From Bacteroidia bacterium (GTDB lineage Bacteria > Bacteroidota > Bacteroidia > B-17B0 > Aurantibacillaceae): DNA of 64,000 nucleotides. The notes beneath the pieces were generated by a model. That model searched no databases, had not been told where the DNA came from, and saw only the letters and a list, made by a program, of their open reading frames with translations. Positions 1 to 10,738 of this stretch are shown one piece after another (within the stretch, counting starts at the first letter, position 1; every line of letters starts with the position of its first letter). The stretch is taken from positions 62,001-126,000 of the forward strand of contig BPGX01000004.1 of NCBI GenBank assembly GCA_026003255.1, given 5' to 3'. Made by a program: the position numbers and the translations under genes.

Positions 1-972
1 CGTTTACCTGATAATAATTATCTTTATCTATTACATTCTTATATGCATATTTTGCAAATTCCAATCGGGTTTGTTCAAATGAAAAGAGTTTCATTATATC
101 TCTTACCTGAGAACTTTTAAGACATTTGGAGTCGCTGATTTGCTTCGCCATTGTTAGTTTACTATCTTCAAAAGATTTGGAGTTGATACTTTTTTTAATG
201 CTTTCAAACTCTGAATCACTCACGGCACATTTTACAACCGTTTTTGGCTTCGGACTTACAGGAGATGGTTTAGGATTTGTAGTTACAGGTGAAGCAGCAG
301 AAGAAGAGGAGGACACTACCGTTGTTGATACAACAGAAGTTGTATAGGAAGAGGAGGTGCTGGAATTTTGAACTAAATCATCGTCTTTAATATGAATGCC
401 AACACCTGTTGGTGAAAAACTTATATTAACTCCGGCAGTTGAATTGGAGTTTGGAGATTGTGCACCAGAATTGGTAGTTACTACGGTAGTAGATGTAACG
501 GTTTGAGTATTAAGAGAAACGTTTGTGTTTTCAGGAGCAGAGATGGTAACATTTGGCGTAGGTTCTTCTGATGTATAGTTTACAACGGTTTGTTCACCAG
601 AATTATCCCTATGAATTTCAGATGCCGTGTAATGTTTAATTTTATATTTACCTGCTTTATTCACAATTTGGTAAACGAATTCCCACCCCTTTTTGTCTTC
701 TCCTTCCCACATTAAAATAGCATTAGTAGTAAGGTCAGGTATTTTTTTATTATCTTCAAAAACAACTTTAAGTCGTACCTGTGAATGTTTGATGTTTGTA
801 ACCCTAACATTCGTTTCTGGTGTAGAATTTTGTTTTACACCATTCACATACAAATAAAATTTTTCTCCATTATCACTAAAAACTACTAAATCATTTTGGG
901 CATTAATGATTCCACCTAAAACCATGCCCACAATTGTTGAAACTTTTACCAGTAAATGTTTTGCTTTCATAG
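1..972 (-). CDS. DUF4476 domain secreted protein, partial at left edge
   Basis: An open minus-strand frame runs from the window edge up to about 925-972 and continues past position 1. It begins with a hydrophobic export signal ending near INAQ, then a beta-rich N-terminal region (FYLYVNGVKQ), then a Ser/Thr/Pro/Val low-complexity linker. It ends in a helical region with CAVSDSEFESIKKSI and FSFEQTRLEFAKYAY, typical of DUF4476, whose role is unknown. The obvious ATG (970-972) is not in frame with the body: MKAK is followed by a stop, and one more A in the A6 run (961-966 plus neighbours on the other strand) would give MKAKKHLLVKVST and a normal signal peptide. Otherwise the first in-frame ATG is at 925, leaving a poor signal. 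I favour a 1-base error or short-tract frameshift. Confidence is high for the family, lower for the start. Confidence 0.75.
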
Positions 973-1079
973 TGTTTAATTTTTGGCAAAAGTAAAAAAC
1001 AAAAATTATTCCTGAATTTATCTTTTGTTATTTTTTAACAATTGTAATCCACAAATTAAATTCCTACAAACATTGAATA

Positions 1080-2357
1080 TCACTTCACACTCAATCGTCC
1101 CTGACGAATTTTGTCTACCGTTAAGTACCATATATCTTTGTAATAATCGCTTCTTTCAAGTATATAATCGGAATTTGTAAAAGGATTGTTTTTGTTTTTA
1201 TGAAATGTAAATACCAGTGCATTTTTTTGACCATTTAAAGAATAATACCATTTTTCTGTTTGAAAATTCTTTTGAATATCTTCTGGTTTTCCAAATACAA
1301 TGTAAATCATTCCTCTATCGCTTTGCCATCCATAATGATACGAAGTAAATAGTCGATTGGCATCAATCACTCTTTGATAATAATTTTTAATCATTTCCTT
1401 TGCTCTTTCTTTACTGCCTCCAATTTGAATCCAGAAATTATCTACACATTTTTTTATTTCATCTAAATTTGAAAGATTAGCACAACGTTCAAATTCGTTT
1501 TTATTCATGATGTATCTGGAAGTATACAACATTTCTCTGCTATCTTTAATATTTGGAAACACGGAGTCAATACTAAACAAAGTAAAACCATCCAATGTAT
1601 TTTGATTGGCTCGAATGTGATAAAAACAATTGGATTGGACAGTAAGAGAATAATAACCTTCTTGTTGTAGTTGTATAGTAAAAGAGGAATCGGGTAAATA
1701 CTGCAAAGAGGGAACGATATTTGAAAAAGGAGGTGGAGCAGGTCTGTGATTGTACCTAAAAACGTCTACATAAAGAAAAGGTAATTTTTTTCGGTGATAG
1801 ATTTTTACTTCATTTTGTTCATAAACATAAGGTTTGAAAAGCATCTTATCTTGAATAGTGGTTAAAAAATTATTTCTACTGTATTCTGTTGTAACCAATA
1901 ATTCAGTAAAATAGCTGTATTGCATTTTTCTGTTTAGGTCTGTAATAAAAATTTTGACCTGATAGTTATCCTGATTAAGTGGAAAAGAAAACGAATAAAA
2001 AAATTGTGGTGTATTTTGATTAATGTGGATAATACGATTGACCGAGTCCGTCCATTTATTTTTTGTAATGGAATATAAGTTGATTGTTATTTTTACAGAT
2101 GCATAAAATTGCAACCCTGTATCTAATCTTGCAAACAACAGAGGTTCTGTATTAAACAACGTATAAAAAGTTGCAGTTGTATCAGAGTTTTTGTAAAAAT
2201 AAAATTGAGCGTTCAACTCATCTTCTTTTGCAATGCTAATGGATGTTTTACTTTTAGGTAAATCAGAATTATAGCGATGAGAAGTACATTGCAAAAAGAT
2301 AATCTTAAAGATAAAACACATTCCTAAAAAACACTTATGGACTTTTGTACTAATCAT
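1080..2357 (-). CDS. GWxTD domain-containing protein
   Basis: This 425-residue protein has an N-terminal hydrophobic stretch ending at FLQC, either a signal peptide or an unusual lipobox. The middle is beta-rich and unassigned. The C-terminal third carries the GWxTD signature, here GWQSDRGMIYIVFGKP, followed by a WYY segment, as in the GWxTD family found in Bacteroidota. The function of that family is not established; the fold suggests an envelope or secreted role. It lies upstream of the DUF4476 gene on the same strand with about 107 bases between, and is divergent from the AI-2E permease gene with a 46-base gap. The start could also be the internal Met at residue 13, which keeps the hydrophobic segment. 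Confidence 0.8.
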   Translation of the reverse strand: MISTKVHKCFLGMCFIFKIIFLQCTSHRYNSDLPKSKTSISIAKEDELNAQFYFYKNSDTTATFYTLFNTEPLLFARLDTGLQFYASVKITINLYSITKNKWTDSVNRIIHINQNTPQFFYSFSFPLNQDNYQVKIFITDLNRKMQYSYFTELLVTTEYSRNNFLTTIQDKMLFKPYVYEQNEVKIYHRKKLPFLYVDVFRYNHRPAPPPFSNIVPSLQYLPDSSFTIQLQQEGYYSLTVQSNCFYHIRANQNTLDGFTLFSIDSVFPNIKDSREMLYTSRYIMNKNEFERCANLSNLDEIKKCVDNFWIQIGGSKERAKEMIKNYYQRVIDANRLFTSYHYGWQSDRGMIYIVFGKPEDIQKNFQTEKWYYSLNGQKNALVFTFHKNKNNPFTNSDYILERSDYYKDIWYLTVDKIRQGRLSVK

Positions 2358-2403
2358 TCAATAATTAGTTTGTATTATTGCTCAGTAATATTTTGTTTTG
2401 TAT

Positions 2404-3459
2404 ATGAGCGTTGTAAAGTTAATTAAATGGATTGTCATTTTAATAGTGTTGGGAATTTTAGTACGTTATTTGGGCAATCTTTTGTTATTGTTAATCGGAA
2501 GTTATATTTTGTTCAGTATGTTATTTCCAGTTAAGAAAACCATCCAGAAAAAATTAAAAATTAAATCACATGCATTGTCTTCTATACTGTCACTTTTGCT
2601 ACCATCGTTGATACTTTTTATAGTAATATTATATGTGTTTCCGGTAATTATTACTCAACTTAATTCATTGGTTTACCTGAGTTATGAAGAGGTTTTTGAT
2701 AACATTTTAAAGGAATTTCCATTTATTGAAAATATGAGTAATCATTTAGGAGGTAAAAAATATATGTTGAAAAGTATTCAGGATACGTTGAATCAACTTA
2801 TCAATATTGAAATTATTACCAAATGGTCAAGCGTCTTGTTGAATAATTTCTCCCATATTGTAATTAATTTATTAATTGTTTTTTTCATCACATTTCACTT
2901 ATTAAGAGATGAGGTTTTCTTAAACAACACATTGAAGTTTTTAATAAGCAATGAATATAAAAACGATGTAGATGACATGTTGTTGCATATAAAAGAGATT
3001 TTAGGAAGATATTTTCGTGGTTTATTAATTGATGTGTTTCTTGTAATGCTGATAAATTCAGTGATATTAAGTATTTTAGGTGTAAAAAACAGTGTATTAA
3101 TAGGCATTCTATCGGGTGTATTAAACATTATACCTTATGTAGGTCCGCTGATTACGCTCATCATTGGTCTTTTTTTGGGTGTAAGTGGTAATATTTTAGA
3201 TGGGCATTATGAACTCATTGGTGGAACTGTTATTAAAATTATTTTAACATTAGTAATAGTCAATTTATTAGATGGTACGATTTTTCAACCGTATATTTTT
3301 TCTAATGTCTTGCAAGCACATCCTTTAGAAGTATTTCTGGTAATCATCAGTGCAGGGATGTTAGGAGGTATTATATGGATGATGATGGCTATACCAATGT
3401 ATGTGATTATCAAAATTGTTTTCAAAGAAATTTATATACACTGGAAAAATTGGACTTGA
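2404..3459 (+). CDS. AI-2E family transporter (permease)
   Basis: This is a polytopic inner-membrane protein of about 351 residues with roughly seven to eight hydrophobic helices and the AI-2E/PerM layout: two N-terminal helices, a soluble amphipathic loop (residues about 90-150), then a C-terminal bundle including GILSGVLNIIPYVGPLIT, the most conserved family stretch. Members move small molecules or ions, some as Na+/H+ antiporters; only a few relate to autoinducer-2, so the substrate is unknown. I chose the ATG at 2404; a TTG two codons upstream is also in frame. The stop TGA directly abuts the ATG of the next gene, so the two are surely co-transcribed. Confidence 0.85.
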   Translation: MSVVKLIKWIVILIVLGILVRYLGNLLLLLIGSYILFSMLFPVKKTIQKKLKIKSHALSSILSLLLPSLILFIVILYVFPVIITQLNSLVYLSYEEVFDNILKEFPFIENMSNHLGGKKYMLKSIQDTLNQLINIEIITKWSSVLLNNFSHIVINLLIVFFITFHLLRDEVFLNNTLKFLISNEYKNDVDDMLLHIKEILGRYFRGLLIDVFLVMLINSVILSILGVKNSVLIGILSGVLNIIPYVGPLITLIIGLFLGVSGNILDGHYELIGGTVIKIILTLVIVNLLDGTIFQPYIFSNVLQAHPLEVFLVIISAGMLGGIIWMMMAIPMYVIIKIVFKEIYIHWKNWT

Positions 3460-4191
3460 ATGCCCAAAGATTATTCTGCTTTTAAACAGTTTACAATCTA
3501 CCAGCCTTTTGATGATGTAATGAAAGTAAGCACAGATAGTGTTTTGTTAGGATGTTTTGCAGATGTAGAAAAATTGGAGAATGGGAAAGCGCTTGATATT
3601 GGATGTGGTACAGGATTATTATCGTTAATGTTAGCACAAAAAAATCCATCTCTTGAGTTTATCTTAATTGATATAAACCCCAACGCATGTAAAAACGCTG
3701 AATATAATATTTACAATTCTCCTTTCAAAAATTCATTTTCAGTAATTTTGACTTCTCTAAAAAATTTTTTAGAGAAAACTAAAGATACTTTTGATGTAAT
3801 TATATGCAATCCACCTTATTTTTCTAATTCTCTTAAAAGTTCTTCTTTCACAAAAAATTTGTACAGACATCAGGAAGAATTATCCTACGAAGATTTAATT
3901 TATGGCGTAAAAAAACTATTGAAAGAGCAAGGTAGTTTTTATGTATGTATCCCTTTCAACGAATATAATGCATTTATAGAAAAATGTAGAGAACAAAATA
4001 TGTTTATTCATCGAATGATGATGGTATTTTCAAGTTCTACTAAATCACAACCATATCTCTTTTTATTAGACATAAGAAAAGAAAAAGTAAATGAAGAGGA
4101 AGTTACATCGTTGACTATTCAGGATAAAAACGGGCAATTCACAGAAGATTATTTAAATTTTACTCATTCATTTTATATTTTTGCAAAATAA
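3460..4191 (+). CDS. trmN: tRNA1(Val) (adenine(37)-N6)-methyltransferase family
   Basis: This 243-residue class I SAM-dependent methylase resembles TrmN (YfiC), which makes N6-methyladenosine at position 37 of tRNA-Val. Visible motifs are the SAM-binding loop LDIGCGTGLLSLMLAQ (residues about 45-60), the acidic ribose-binding LIDIN, and the catalytic NPPYF (residues about 114-118) typical of N6-adenine methylases. The N-terminal FKQFTIYQPFDDVMKVSTDSVLLG is characteristic of this subgroup. The ATG follows immediately after the TGA of the AI-2E gene, indicating translational coupling. A tRNA-Cys gene lies 50 bases downstream. The exact target tRNA is inferred from the family. Confidence 0.85.
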   Translation: MPKDYSAFKQFTIYQPFDDVMKVSTDSVLLGCFADVEKLENGKALDIGCGTGLLSLMLAQKNPSLEFILIDINPNACKNAEYNIYNSPFKNSFSVILTSLKNFLEKTKDTFDVIICNPPYFSNSLKSSSFTKNLYRHQEELSYEDLIYGVKKLLKEQGSFYVCIPFNEYNAFIEKCREQNMFIHRMMMVFSSSTKSQPYLFLLDIRKEKVNEEEVTSLTIQDKNGQFTEDYLNFTHSFYIFAK

Positions 4192-4193
4192 TT

Positions 4194-4223
4194 TTTGGAA
4201 ACGAATTTTTGAATGTATATTTG
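4194..4223 (+). promoter_or_regulatory. Predicted Bacteroidota promoter of tRNA-Cys
   Basis: TTTG (4194-4197) and TATATTTG (4216-4223) are separated by 18 bases, a good match to the Bacteroidota -33/-7 pattern TTTG-N~19-TAnnTTTG. It starts just at the end of the methylase gene and places the transcription start close to 4230, about a dozen bases before the tRNA. The same promoter would also serve kdsB. Confidence 0.6.
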
Positions 4224-4241
4224 TCCCGTTTTTAAGAAAAT

Positions 4242-4312
4242 GGTTCCGTGGCCGAGTGGCTAGGCAGAGGTCTGCAAAACCTTGTACAGCGGTTCGAATC
4301 CGCTCGGAACCT
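4242..4312 (+). tRNA. tRNA-Cys (anticodon GCA)
   Basis: A full cloverleaf can be folded by eye. The acceptor is GGTTCCG with CGGAACC (7 perfect pairs). The D stem is GCC/GGC. The anticodon stem GAGGT/ACCTT encloses loop CTGCAAA with anticodon GCA, and the T arm is AGCGG-TTCGAAT-CCGCT. The discriminator base is T73 (U in RNA), the identity base of cysteine tRNA. The 3' CCA is not encoded and must be added by nucleotidyltransferase. The variable loop is short. The kdsB start codon follows only 11 bases after the 3' end. Confidence 0.95.
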
Positions 4313-4323
4313 CTTAAGTTTTT

Positions 4324-5076
4324 ATGCGTTTTCTTGGCATCATTCCGGTTCGTTACAAATCTACCCGTTTTACCGGTAAGCCATTAGTTGATATTGCTGG
4401 AAAATCAATGCTTCAACGCGTTTTCGAACAAGCAAGAAAGTGTAATTTATTGCAAGACGTAATAGTAGCCACGGATGATGATCTTATCTTTCAACACGCT
4501 CAATCATTAGGAGCAAAGGTTATTATGACCTCAGAACATCACCCCAGCGGCACCGACCGATGCTTTGAAGCATATACTAAACTCAATAAGGAATACGATG
4601 TTATCATTAATATTCAAGGTGATGAACCATTTATCGACCCTTCCCAGATAGAATTACTGATTAAGTCCTTTAAAAAAAATGATGAAATAGCCACTTTAAT
4701 GATTCGCTGCAAAACACAAGAGGAATTATTCAATGAAGGGGAAGTCAAAATTGTTTTAGATAAAAATAATTATGCCCTGTATTTTAGTCGCTCCGTGATA
4801 CCTTATTTAAAAAATGTTCCCAAAGAAGAGTGGCATCAAAAACATGACTATTTTAGACATGTAGGTATGTATGCTTATAGAACAGATATTTTAGAATCAA
4901 TTACTCAATTGCCACCTTCTACCTTGGAGCAAAAAGAATCATTAGAACAATTAAGATGGCTTGAAAACGGTTATAAAATTTTATGCATAGAAACGCAACA
5001 TGATAGTCATTGTATTGATTATCCGGAAGATATTGAAAGAGTTTTGAAATTGCTTGGATATCCCAAAGACATTTAA
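4324..5076 (+). CDS. kdsB: 3-deoxy-manno-octulosonate cytidylyltransferase (CMP-KDO synthetase)
   Basis: KdsB activates KDO with CTP to give CMP-KDO, the donor for the inner core of lipopolysaccharide; it is cytoplasmic. The 250-residue length is normal. The nucleotide-binding start GIIPVRYKSTRFTGKPL is at residues 5-21, followed by the conserved ATDD, MTSEHHPSGTDR, NIQGDEPFI and HVGMYAYR blocks, and the C-terminal SLEQLRWLENGYKI. The ATG lies 11 bases after tRNA-Cys, so the mRNA is probably released by tRNA 3' processing or starts within the tRNA transcript. Together with hldD near 58 kb it supports a heptose-KDO LPS core. Confidence 0.95.
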   Translation: MRFLGIIPVRYKSTRFTGKPLVDIAGKSMLQRVFEQARKCNLLQDVIVATDDDLIFQHAQSLGAKVIMTSEHHPSGTDRCFEAYTKLNKEYDVIINIQGDEPFIDPSQIELLIKSFKKNDEIATLMIRCKTQEELFNEGEVKIVLDKNNYALYFSRSVIPYLKNVPKEEWHQKHDYFRHVGMYAYRTDILESITQLPPSTLEQKESLEQLRWLENGYKILCIETQHDSHCIDYPEDIERVLKLLGYPKDI

Positions 5077-5116
5077 ATTTAAAACCTGATAATTATCAAC
5101 AACTTTTTTTTAATAA

Positions 5117-6664
<1,548 letters not shown>

Positions 6665-6669
6665 TTTTT

Positions 6670-6906
6670 ATGTTGCATTTAGAAATATTATCTCCGTCTG
6701 CGAAAATATTTGAAGGTGAAGTAAATTCTGTGATATTCCCCGGAGAAGTAGGGGCATTTGGAGTATTGACCAATCATGCCCCTGTCATCTCTGTATTGAA
6801 AGAAGGAATGATAGAATGGGATATCAATGGCAAAAGAGAACAATTAAAGATAAACGGAGGAGTGGTGGAAGTCCTTCACAACAAGGCATCTGTTTTAGTG
6901 AAGTGA
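6670..6906 (+). CDS. atpC: F1Fo ATP synthase subunit epsilon (short form)
   Basis: Epsilon couples F1 to the rotor. This copy is 78 residues, against about 130 in E. coli, and consists only of the N-terminal beta-sandwich: LHLEILSPSAKIFEGEVNSVIFPGEVGAFGVL with the conserved PGEVG turn and NHAPVISVL. The C-terminal two-helix domain, which inhibits ATP hydrolysis in other bacteria, is missing. Short epsilons of this type are usual in Bacteroidota, so this is not a truncation, but it implies no helix-based autoinhibition. It is co-transcribed with atpD. Confidence 0.95.
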   Translation: MLHLEILSPSAKIFEGEVNSVIFPGEVGAFGVLTNHAPVISVLKEGMIEWDINGKREQLKINGGVVEVLHNKASVLVK

Positions 6907-7096
6907 TTTTATTTGTTTAAATTAAACTGTATTTTTGTTATTAAAACACACCCGTTTATCGGTAGTTTTTGTGAATGTAAATTTTTCATGCATGATTACT
7001 TTATCTCTCTTGCCTGATTGTCTTATTCAATGGTAGCAGGGTTAGCTGGTCGTTGAAATATTTTTGTTTTTTTGTACTTTGTTATTATTTTTTTTA

Positions 7097-7104
7097 TACC
7101 TTTG
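7097..7104 (+). promoter_or_regulatory. Predicted -7 box upstream of the first adhesin gene
   Basis: TACCTTTG (7097-7104) lies 18 bases before the ATG at 7123, with TTTG copies at 7071-7074 and 7078-7081 as possible -33 boxes. Two further TATTTTTG matches (6930 and 7059) occur in the same 216-base gap, so chance matches in this AT-rich sequence cannot be excluded. Nothing else recognisable lies in the gap. Confidence 0.4.
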
Positions 7105-7122
7105 CAGCAAAAATTATTTTGT

Positions 7123-10100
7123 ATGAATAAAAAATTATTATTCAATTGGGGTGTTTTCTCATTATTTGTAATAATGCTGATTCCTAATCAAGGTGTGGCT
7201 CAGTGTACTACGACTTCCATTACTATCCAATTTTCTGGGGCATTCTCATTAGGTTCAGCTTGTACCTCAAGCGGGGGGGTCTGTTTCAGTGACTATCAGT
7301 GTTTTGGCACTTGTGGTTTATGTACAGGTTCTTCTTTTTCAAGTAGTTTCACAGACCCCGTGCCTCCGGGTAACATTGTAGTAGGGGCTCAGGTGAATTA
7401 TTATTATAGTGGTTGTTCCGGTGGTTCCGGGTTTATGACTACATCCCTTAACGGAGTAAACATTGGGAATGCCAACTTCACCGCCGTTAACTGTAGTTGT
7501 GGTTCATGTTTTTTTACATCTACTCCCAATACACCTTTTAATTGCGGTATTCCTTCATACAACTATGGAGGTTCTAATACAGTATCCGGTAATTTTAGTG
7601 GAAGTTCCGAATGTATTGACAGAATAGAAGTGGTATTGTGTTACCGCTCTTCTACTCCTAATCCGGGTACGGCGTCGGCAAGCAGTTCTACTGTTTGTTC
7701 GGGGCAGTCGGTTAATCTTACTTTAGCAGGGTATCAAACAGGAGGAAGTATTCAGTGGCAATCGGCTCCTACTTCAGGCGGACCATGGACAAATATCCCC
7801 GGTGCTACTTCTGCTACATACAATACGGGCGTTCTCACTACCAATACTTGTTACAGAGCACAAGTAACCTGCGGTGGTACGGCATATTCCAATGTAATAT
7901 GTATCACAGTTAATCCCTTGCCTTCTGTATCTGTAAGTAATGCCACTATCTGCGCAGGCCAAAGTGCTACCTTGACCAGCGTTGTCAATCCTCCCGGCGG
8001 TTCATACAACTGGACACCCGGCGGCTTTACAACTTCAAGTATCGTCGTTTCTCCACCTTCTACACAAGTGTATAATCTTACTTATACTGACCTTAATGGT
8101 TGTTCAGCAACGGCTTCCGGTACAGTAGATGTGAATCCCGCACCTTCTATAACAATTAATAATCCAACGATTTGTGCTGGCCAATCCACTACTATAACAG
8201 CGACAGGTAATCCATCAGGTGGTACTTATTTATGGTCACCCGGTGGGGCTACAACTAACTCTATTGTTGTTTCACCTGGTTCTACTTCTACCTACACTGT
8301 TCAATACACAACCGGACCTGGCTGTCCTGGAACCGCTGTGGCTACTGTTGTTGTAAATCCTCTGCCAACAGTAGCGGTCAACAATGCTACGATATGTGGT
8401 GCTGGCAGTGCTACCTTAACTTCTACTGTCAATCCGACAGGCGGAAGTTATTTATGGTCCCCCGGTGGAATGACAACGTCTTCAGTAATAGTATCTCCTG
8501 CTTCTACTTCAAATTATACACTAAGTTATACCTCACCTGCTGGTTGTACCAATACCACTCAAGCCACAGTGTTTGTTAGCTCATTACCGACTGTTGCCGT
8601 GAATAATGCCACTCTTTGTTCTGCTCCGGGTGCCAGCGTTGTATTAACCGCTACTGTTTCACCAGGAGGTGGTACTTACACATGGACACCCATCGGTGGT
8701 GGAGGTCCTATTGTTGTAGTTTCACCTACTTCATCAACAAGTTATACAGTTACATACACAGAACCCGGCGGATGTTCTAATTCAGCAGTATCTTATGTAA
8801 CCGTTCTTCCAGGTTTTAGTTTTGCTGATTTTACTTATCCTAATCACCCTTGTGTAGATAATCAACCCTATACATTTTCTGCGACTGTGAGTGGTAGTGG
8901 TCCTTATTCCTATCAATGGAATTTCGGAAATGGTGCCACACCGCCTACTGCGACAACCCCGTCCGCATCAGTAAATTATTCTTTCTCAGGTATTAAAAAT
9001 GTTTATCTGGTAATCACCAATCTATCATCGGGCTGCAAGGATTCAATTGTACATCAAGTTACTATTGAAGATTTGCCTTTTGTTAATTTTTCCGCTTCAT
9101 CTCCTACCTGTGTTACCGATTCTGTTTTCTTTATTAATTATTCATGGATTGGCGGTAGTGCTACGATTGCCTCGTGGTTCTGGAATTTTGGCGATGGAAA
9201 TACTTCCACTCTATACCAGCCGTCTCATTTATATTCAACAGGCGGAACTTATACAGTATACCTTGTCGCCACTTCGGATTGGGGTTGTGATGATACATTG
9301 TTTAAAACTGTTACTGTTTCACCACTCACCATCCCGGGAAGTGTAAGTGCAAATGATACGGTTTGCGCTGTATCAAATAGTGGCACTTTAACTGTAAATG
9401 GCAATAATGGTAATGTAGTATCCTGGATGTATTCTGTTGATAATGGTAATACATGGATACCAATTGCAAATACCAACACTGTTTATACTTACAATAATTT
9501 ATCCCAAACAACCATCTTCGGTGCAGTGGTTCAAAGTGGTTCCTGTCCCACTGCAACAACTACTCCTAATGCTACAATCACAGTAGATCCTATTTCACAA
9601 GCAGGATTTATCAGACGCGATACACTCGTTTGTTTTATTCCTACTAACCAAGGCACTCTTGCTTTGATAAACTATACTGGAAATGTTGTTGACTGGTTTA
9701 GTTCAACGGATAATGGATTAACTTGGACATCCTTGTCAAACACCAATCCTTATTATGCTTTTTCAGGTTTGACAGATACTACCTATTATACGGCAGTTGT
9801 TCAAAGTGGAATTTGTCCGCCAGATACAACACCGATTACAAAAGTTTTGGTGAGATATTTTAATGGAGCAAAAATTATTCCTTCACCTGATACTTCAATA
9901 AGCATTGGTTTTTCTGTTCAAATTATTGCTAGTGGAGGTAATGGATTTGCATGGTCACCCAACTACAACATCTCCGACACTACTATTAATAATCCTTTTG
10001 TATGGCCGACGAAAGACACTACTTACATTGTTTATGTTCGCGATCAGTACGGTTGTTTGGATACCGCTACTGTAAAAATATTTGTTCTAAAAGATTACAA

Positions 10101-10377
10101 ACTCATCATTGCCAATACTATGACGCCTAACGGAGATAACTACAACGATTTCTTCTGGATAGGAATGATTGAACATTATCCAAATAATGAAGTAATGGTC
10201 TTCAACCGTTATGGACAAATGATTTACAAAGCATCAAAATACGATAATCAAAAAGTATATTGGGATGGCACTTATCAGGGCAATAAAGTTCCCGATGGGG
10301 CATATTACTATGTGATTAAATTTACCGATAGTAATGTAATTTTCAAAGGAAGCATTAACGTGATTAGTAGTCATTAG
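7123..10377 (+). CDS. Giant secreted PKD/Ig-like protein with gliding-type T9SS C-terminal domain
   Basis: This is an adhesin-like surface protein of about 1084 residues. The ATG at 7123 gives MNKKLLFNWGVFSLFVIML, a signal peptide ending at GVAQ. A Cys/Gly-rich N-terminal domain follows, then five or so Ig/PKD-like units of about 80 residues, each starting like VSNATICAGQSATL and carrying SYxWxPGG and SSIVVSPxST. Next come two PKD domains with WNFGNG and WNFGDGN, then two modules beginning with TVCAVSN and TLVCFIP. The end is a gliding motility-associated CTD (NTMTPNGDNYNDFF, FNRYGQMIYKA, YWDGTYQGNKVPDGAYYY), the signal used by T9SS for export and surface attachment. Ligand unknown. It is the first of five such genes; its last 89 residues are nearly identical to those of the 18784 gene. 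Confidence 0.88.
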   Translation: MNKKLLFNWGVFSLFVIMLIPNQGVAQCTTTSITIQFSGAFSLGSACTSSGGVCFSDYQCFGTCGLCTGSSFSSSFTDPVPPGNIVVGAQVNYYYSGCSGGSGFMTTSLNGVNIGNANFTAVNCSCGSCFFTSTPNTPFNCGIPSYNYGGSNTVSGNFSGSSECIDRIEVVLCYRSSTPNPGTASASSSTVCSGQSVNLTLAGYQTGGSIQWQSAPTSGGPWTNIPGATSATYNTGVLTTNTCYRAQVTCGGTAYSNVICITVNPLPSVSVSNATICAGQSATLTSVVNPPGGSYNWTPGGFTTSSIVVSPPSTQVYNLTYTDLNGCSATASGTVDVNPAPSITINNPTICAGQSTTITATGNPSGGTYLWSPGGATTNSIVVSPGSTSTYTVQYTTGPGCPGTAVATVVVNPLPTVAVNNATICGAGSATLTSTVNPTGGSYLWSPGGMTTSSVIVSPASTSNYTLSYTSPAGCTNTTQATVFVSSLPTVAVNNATLCSAPGASVVLTATVSPGGGTYTWTPIGGGGPIVVVSPTSSTSYTVTYTEPGGCSNSAVSYVTVLPGFSFADFTYPNHPCVDNQPYTFSATVSGSGPYSYQWNFGNGATPPTATTPSASVNYSFSGIKNVYLVITNLSSGCKDSIVHQVTIEDLPFVNFSASSPTCVTDSVFFINYSWIGGSATIASWFWNFGDGNTSTLYQPSHLYSTGGTYTVYLVATSDWGCDDTLFKTVTVSPLTIPGSVSANDTVCAVSNSGTLTVNGNNGNVVSWMYSVDNGNTWIPIANTNTVYTYNNLSQTTIFGAVVQSGSCPTATTTPNATITVDPISQAGFIRRDTLVCFIPTNQGTLALINYTGNVVDWFSSTDNGLTWTSLSNTNPYYAFSGLTDTTYYTAVVQSGICPPDTTPITKVLVRYFNGAKIIPSPDTSISIGFSVQIIASGGNGFAWSPNYNISDTTINNPFVWPTKDTTYIVYVRDQYGCLDTATVKIFVLKDYKLIIANTMTPNGDNYNDFFWIGMIEHYPNNEVMVFNRYGQMIYKASKYDNQKVYWDGTYQGNKVPDGAYYYVIKFTDSNVIFKGSINVISSH

Positions 10378-10506
10378 AGTTAATAAATTGAAAGGAGGTA
10401 GATTATTTTAACCCAAATTATTCATTAAACATTACTCAAACATTGTGCTTTTCCATATTACTGCTAGTTTTCACCTTTCCACAGGTGGAAGGGTAGTTGC
10501 AAGAAT

Positions 10507-10663
10507 AAAGAACAAGCCCGTCATTGCGAGGAACGTAGCGACAAAGCAATCCCGACTGGTATTCCTTCTTTCCATTACGAGATTGCTTCACTCCGTTCGC
10601 AATGACGTGTTGTTCTTTTCGTCATTTCGAAGAAGCATCGCTTCCGAAGATTCTCTTGGGAAT
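10507..10663. repeat. REP-like long inverted repeat (CGTCATTGCGAGG type)
   Basis: The 381-base gap between two adhesin genes (10378-10758) holds no convincing gene. It contains a large imperfect palindrome: CGTCATTGCGAGGAACG (from 10519) pairs with CGTTCGCAATGACG-like sequence ending at 10607, and the arms extend outwards through AAAGAACAA and TTGTTCTTT (10507-10618). A second small palindrome follows, TTCGAAGAAGC-ATC-GCTTCCGAA (10627-10648). The CGTCATTGCGAGG...AGCAATC unit is a dispersed repeat known from many bacterial genomes. A third hairpin, CCTTTCCAC/GTGGAAGGG (10474-10493), lies just upstream and may help end the preceding transcript. Small reading frames across the repeat are not genes. 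Confidence 0.75.
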
Positions 10664-10738
10664 ATTCTTGATTTCTAATGCATAATTTAAGTTGAAAAAT
10701 TTTTTGTGGATTTTTTGGAAAATTGACAAAAAATTGTA

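Noticed and set aside
126-347. 73-codon plus-strand open frame near the left edge
   Set aside because: It is antisense to the DUF4476 protein and its Ser/Thr linker.
4181-4387. Open frame across the tRNA-Cys
   Set aside because: It translates the tRNA and the first codons of kdsB out of frame.
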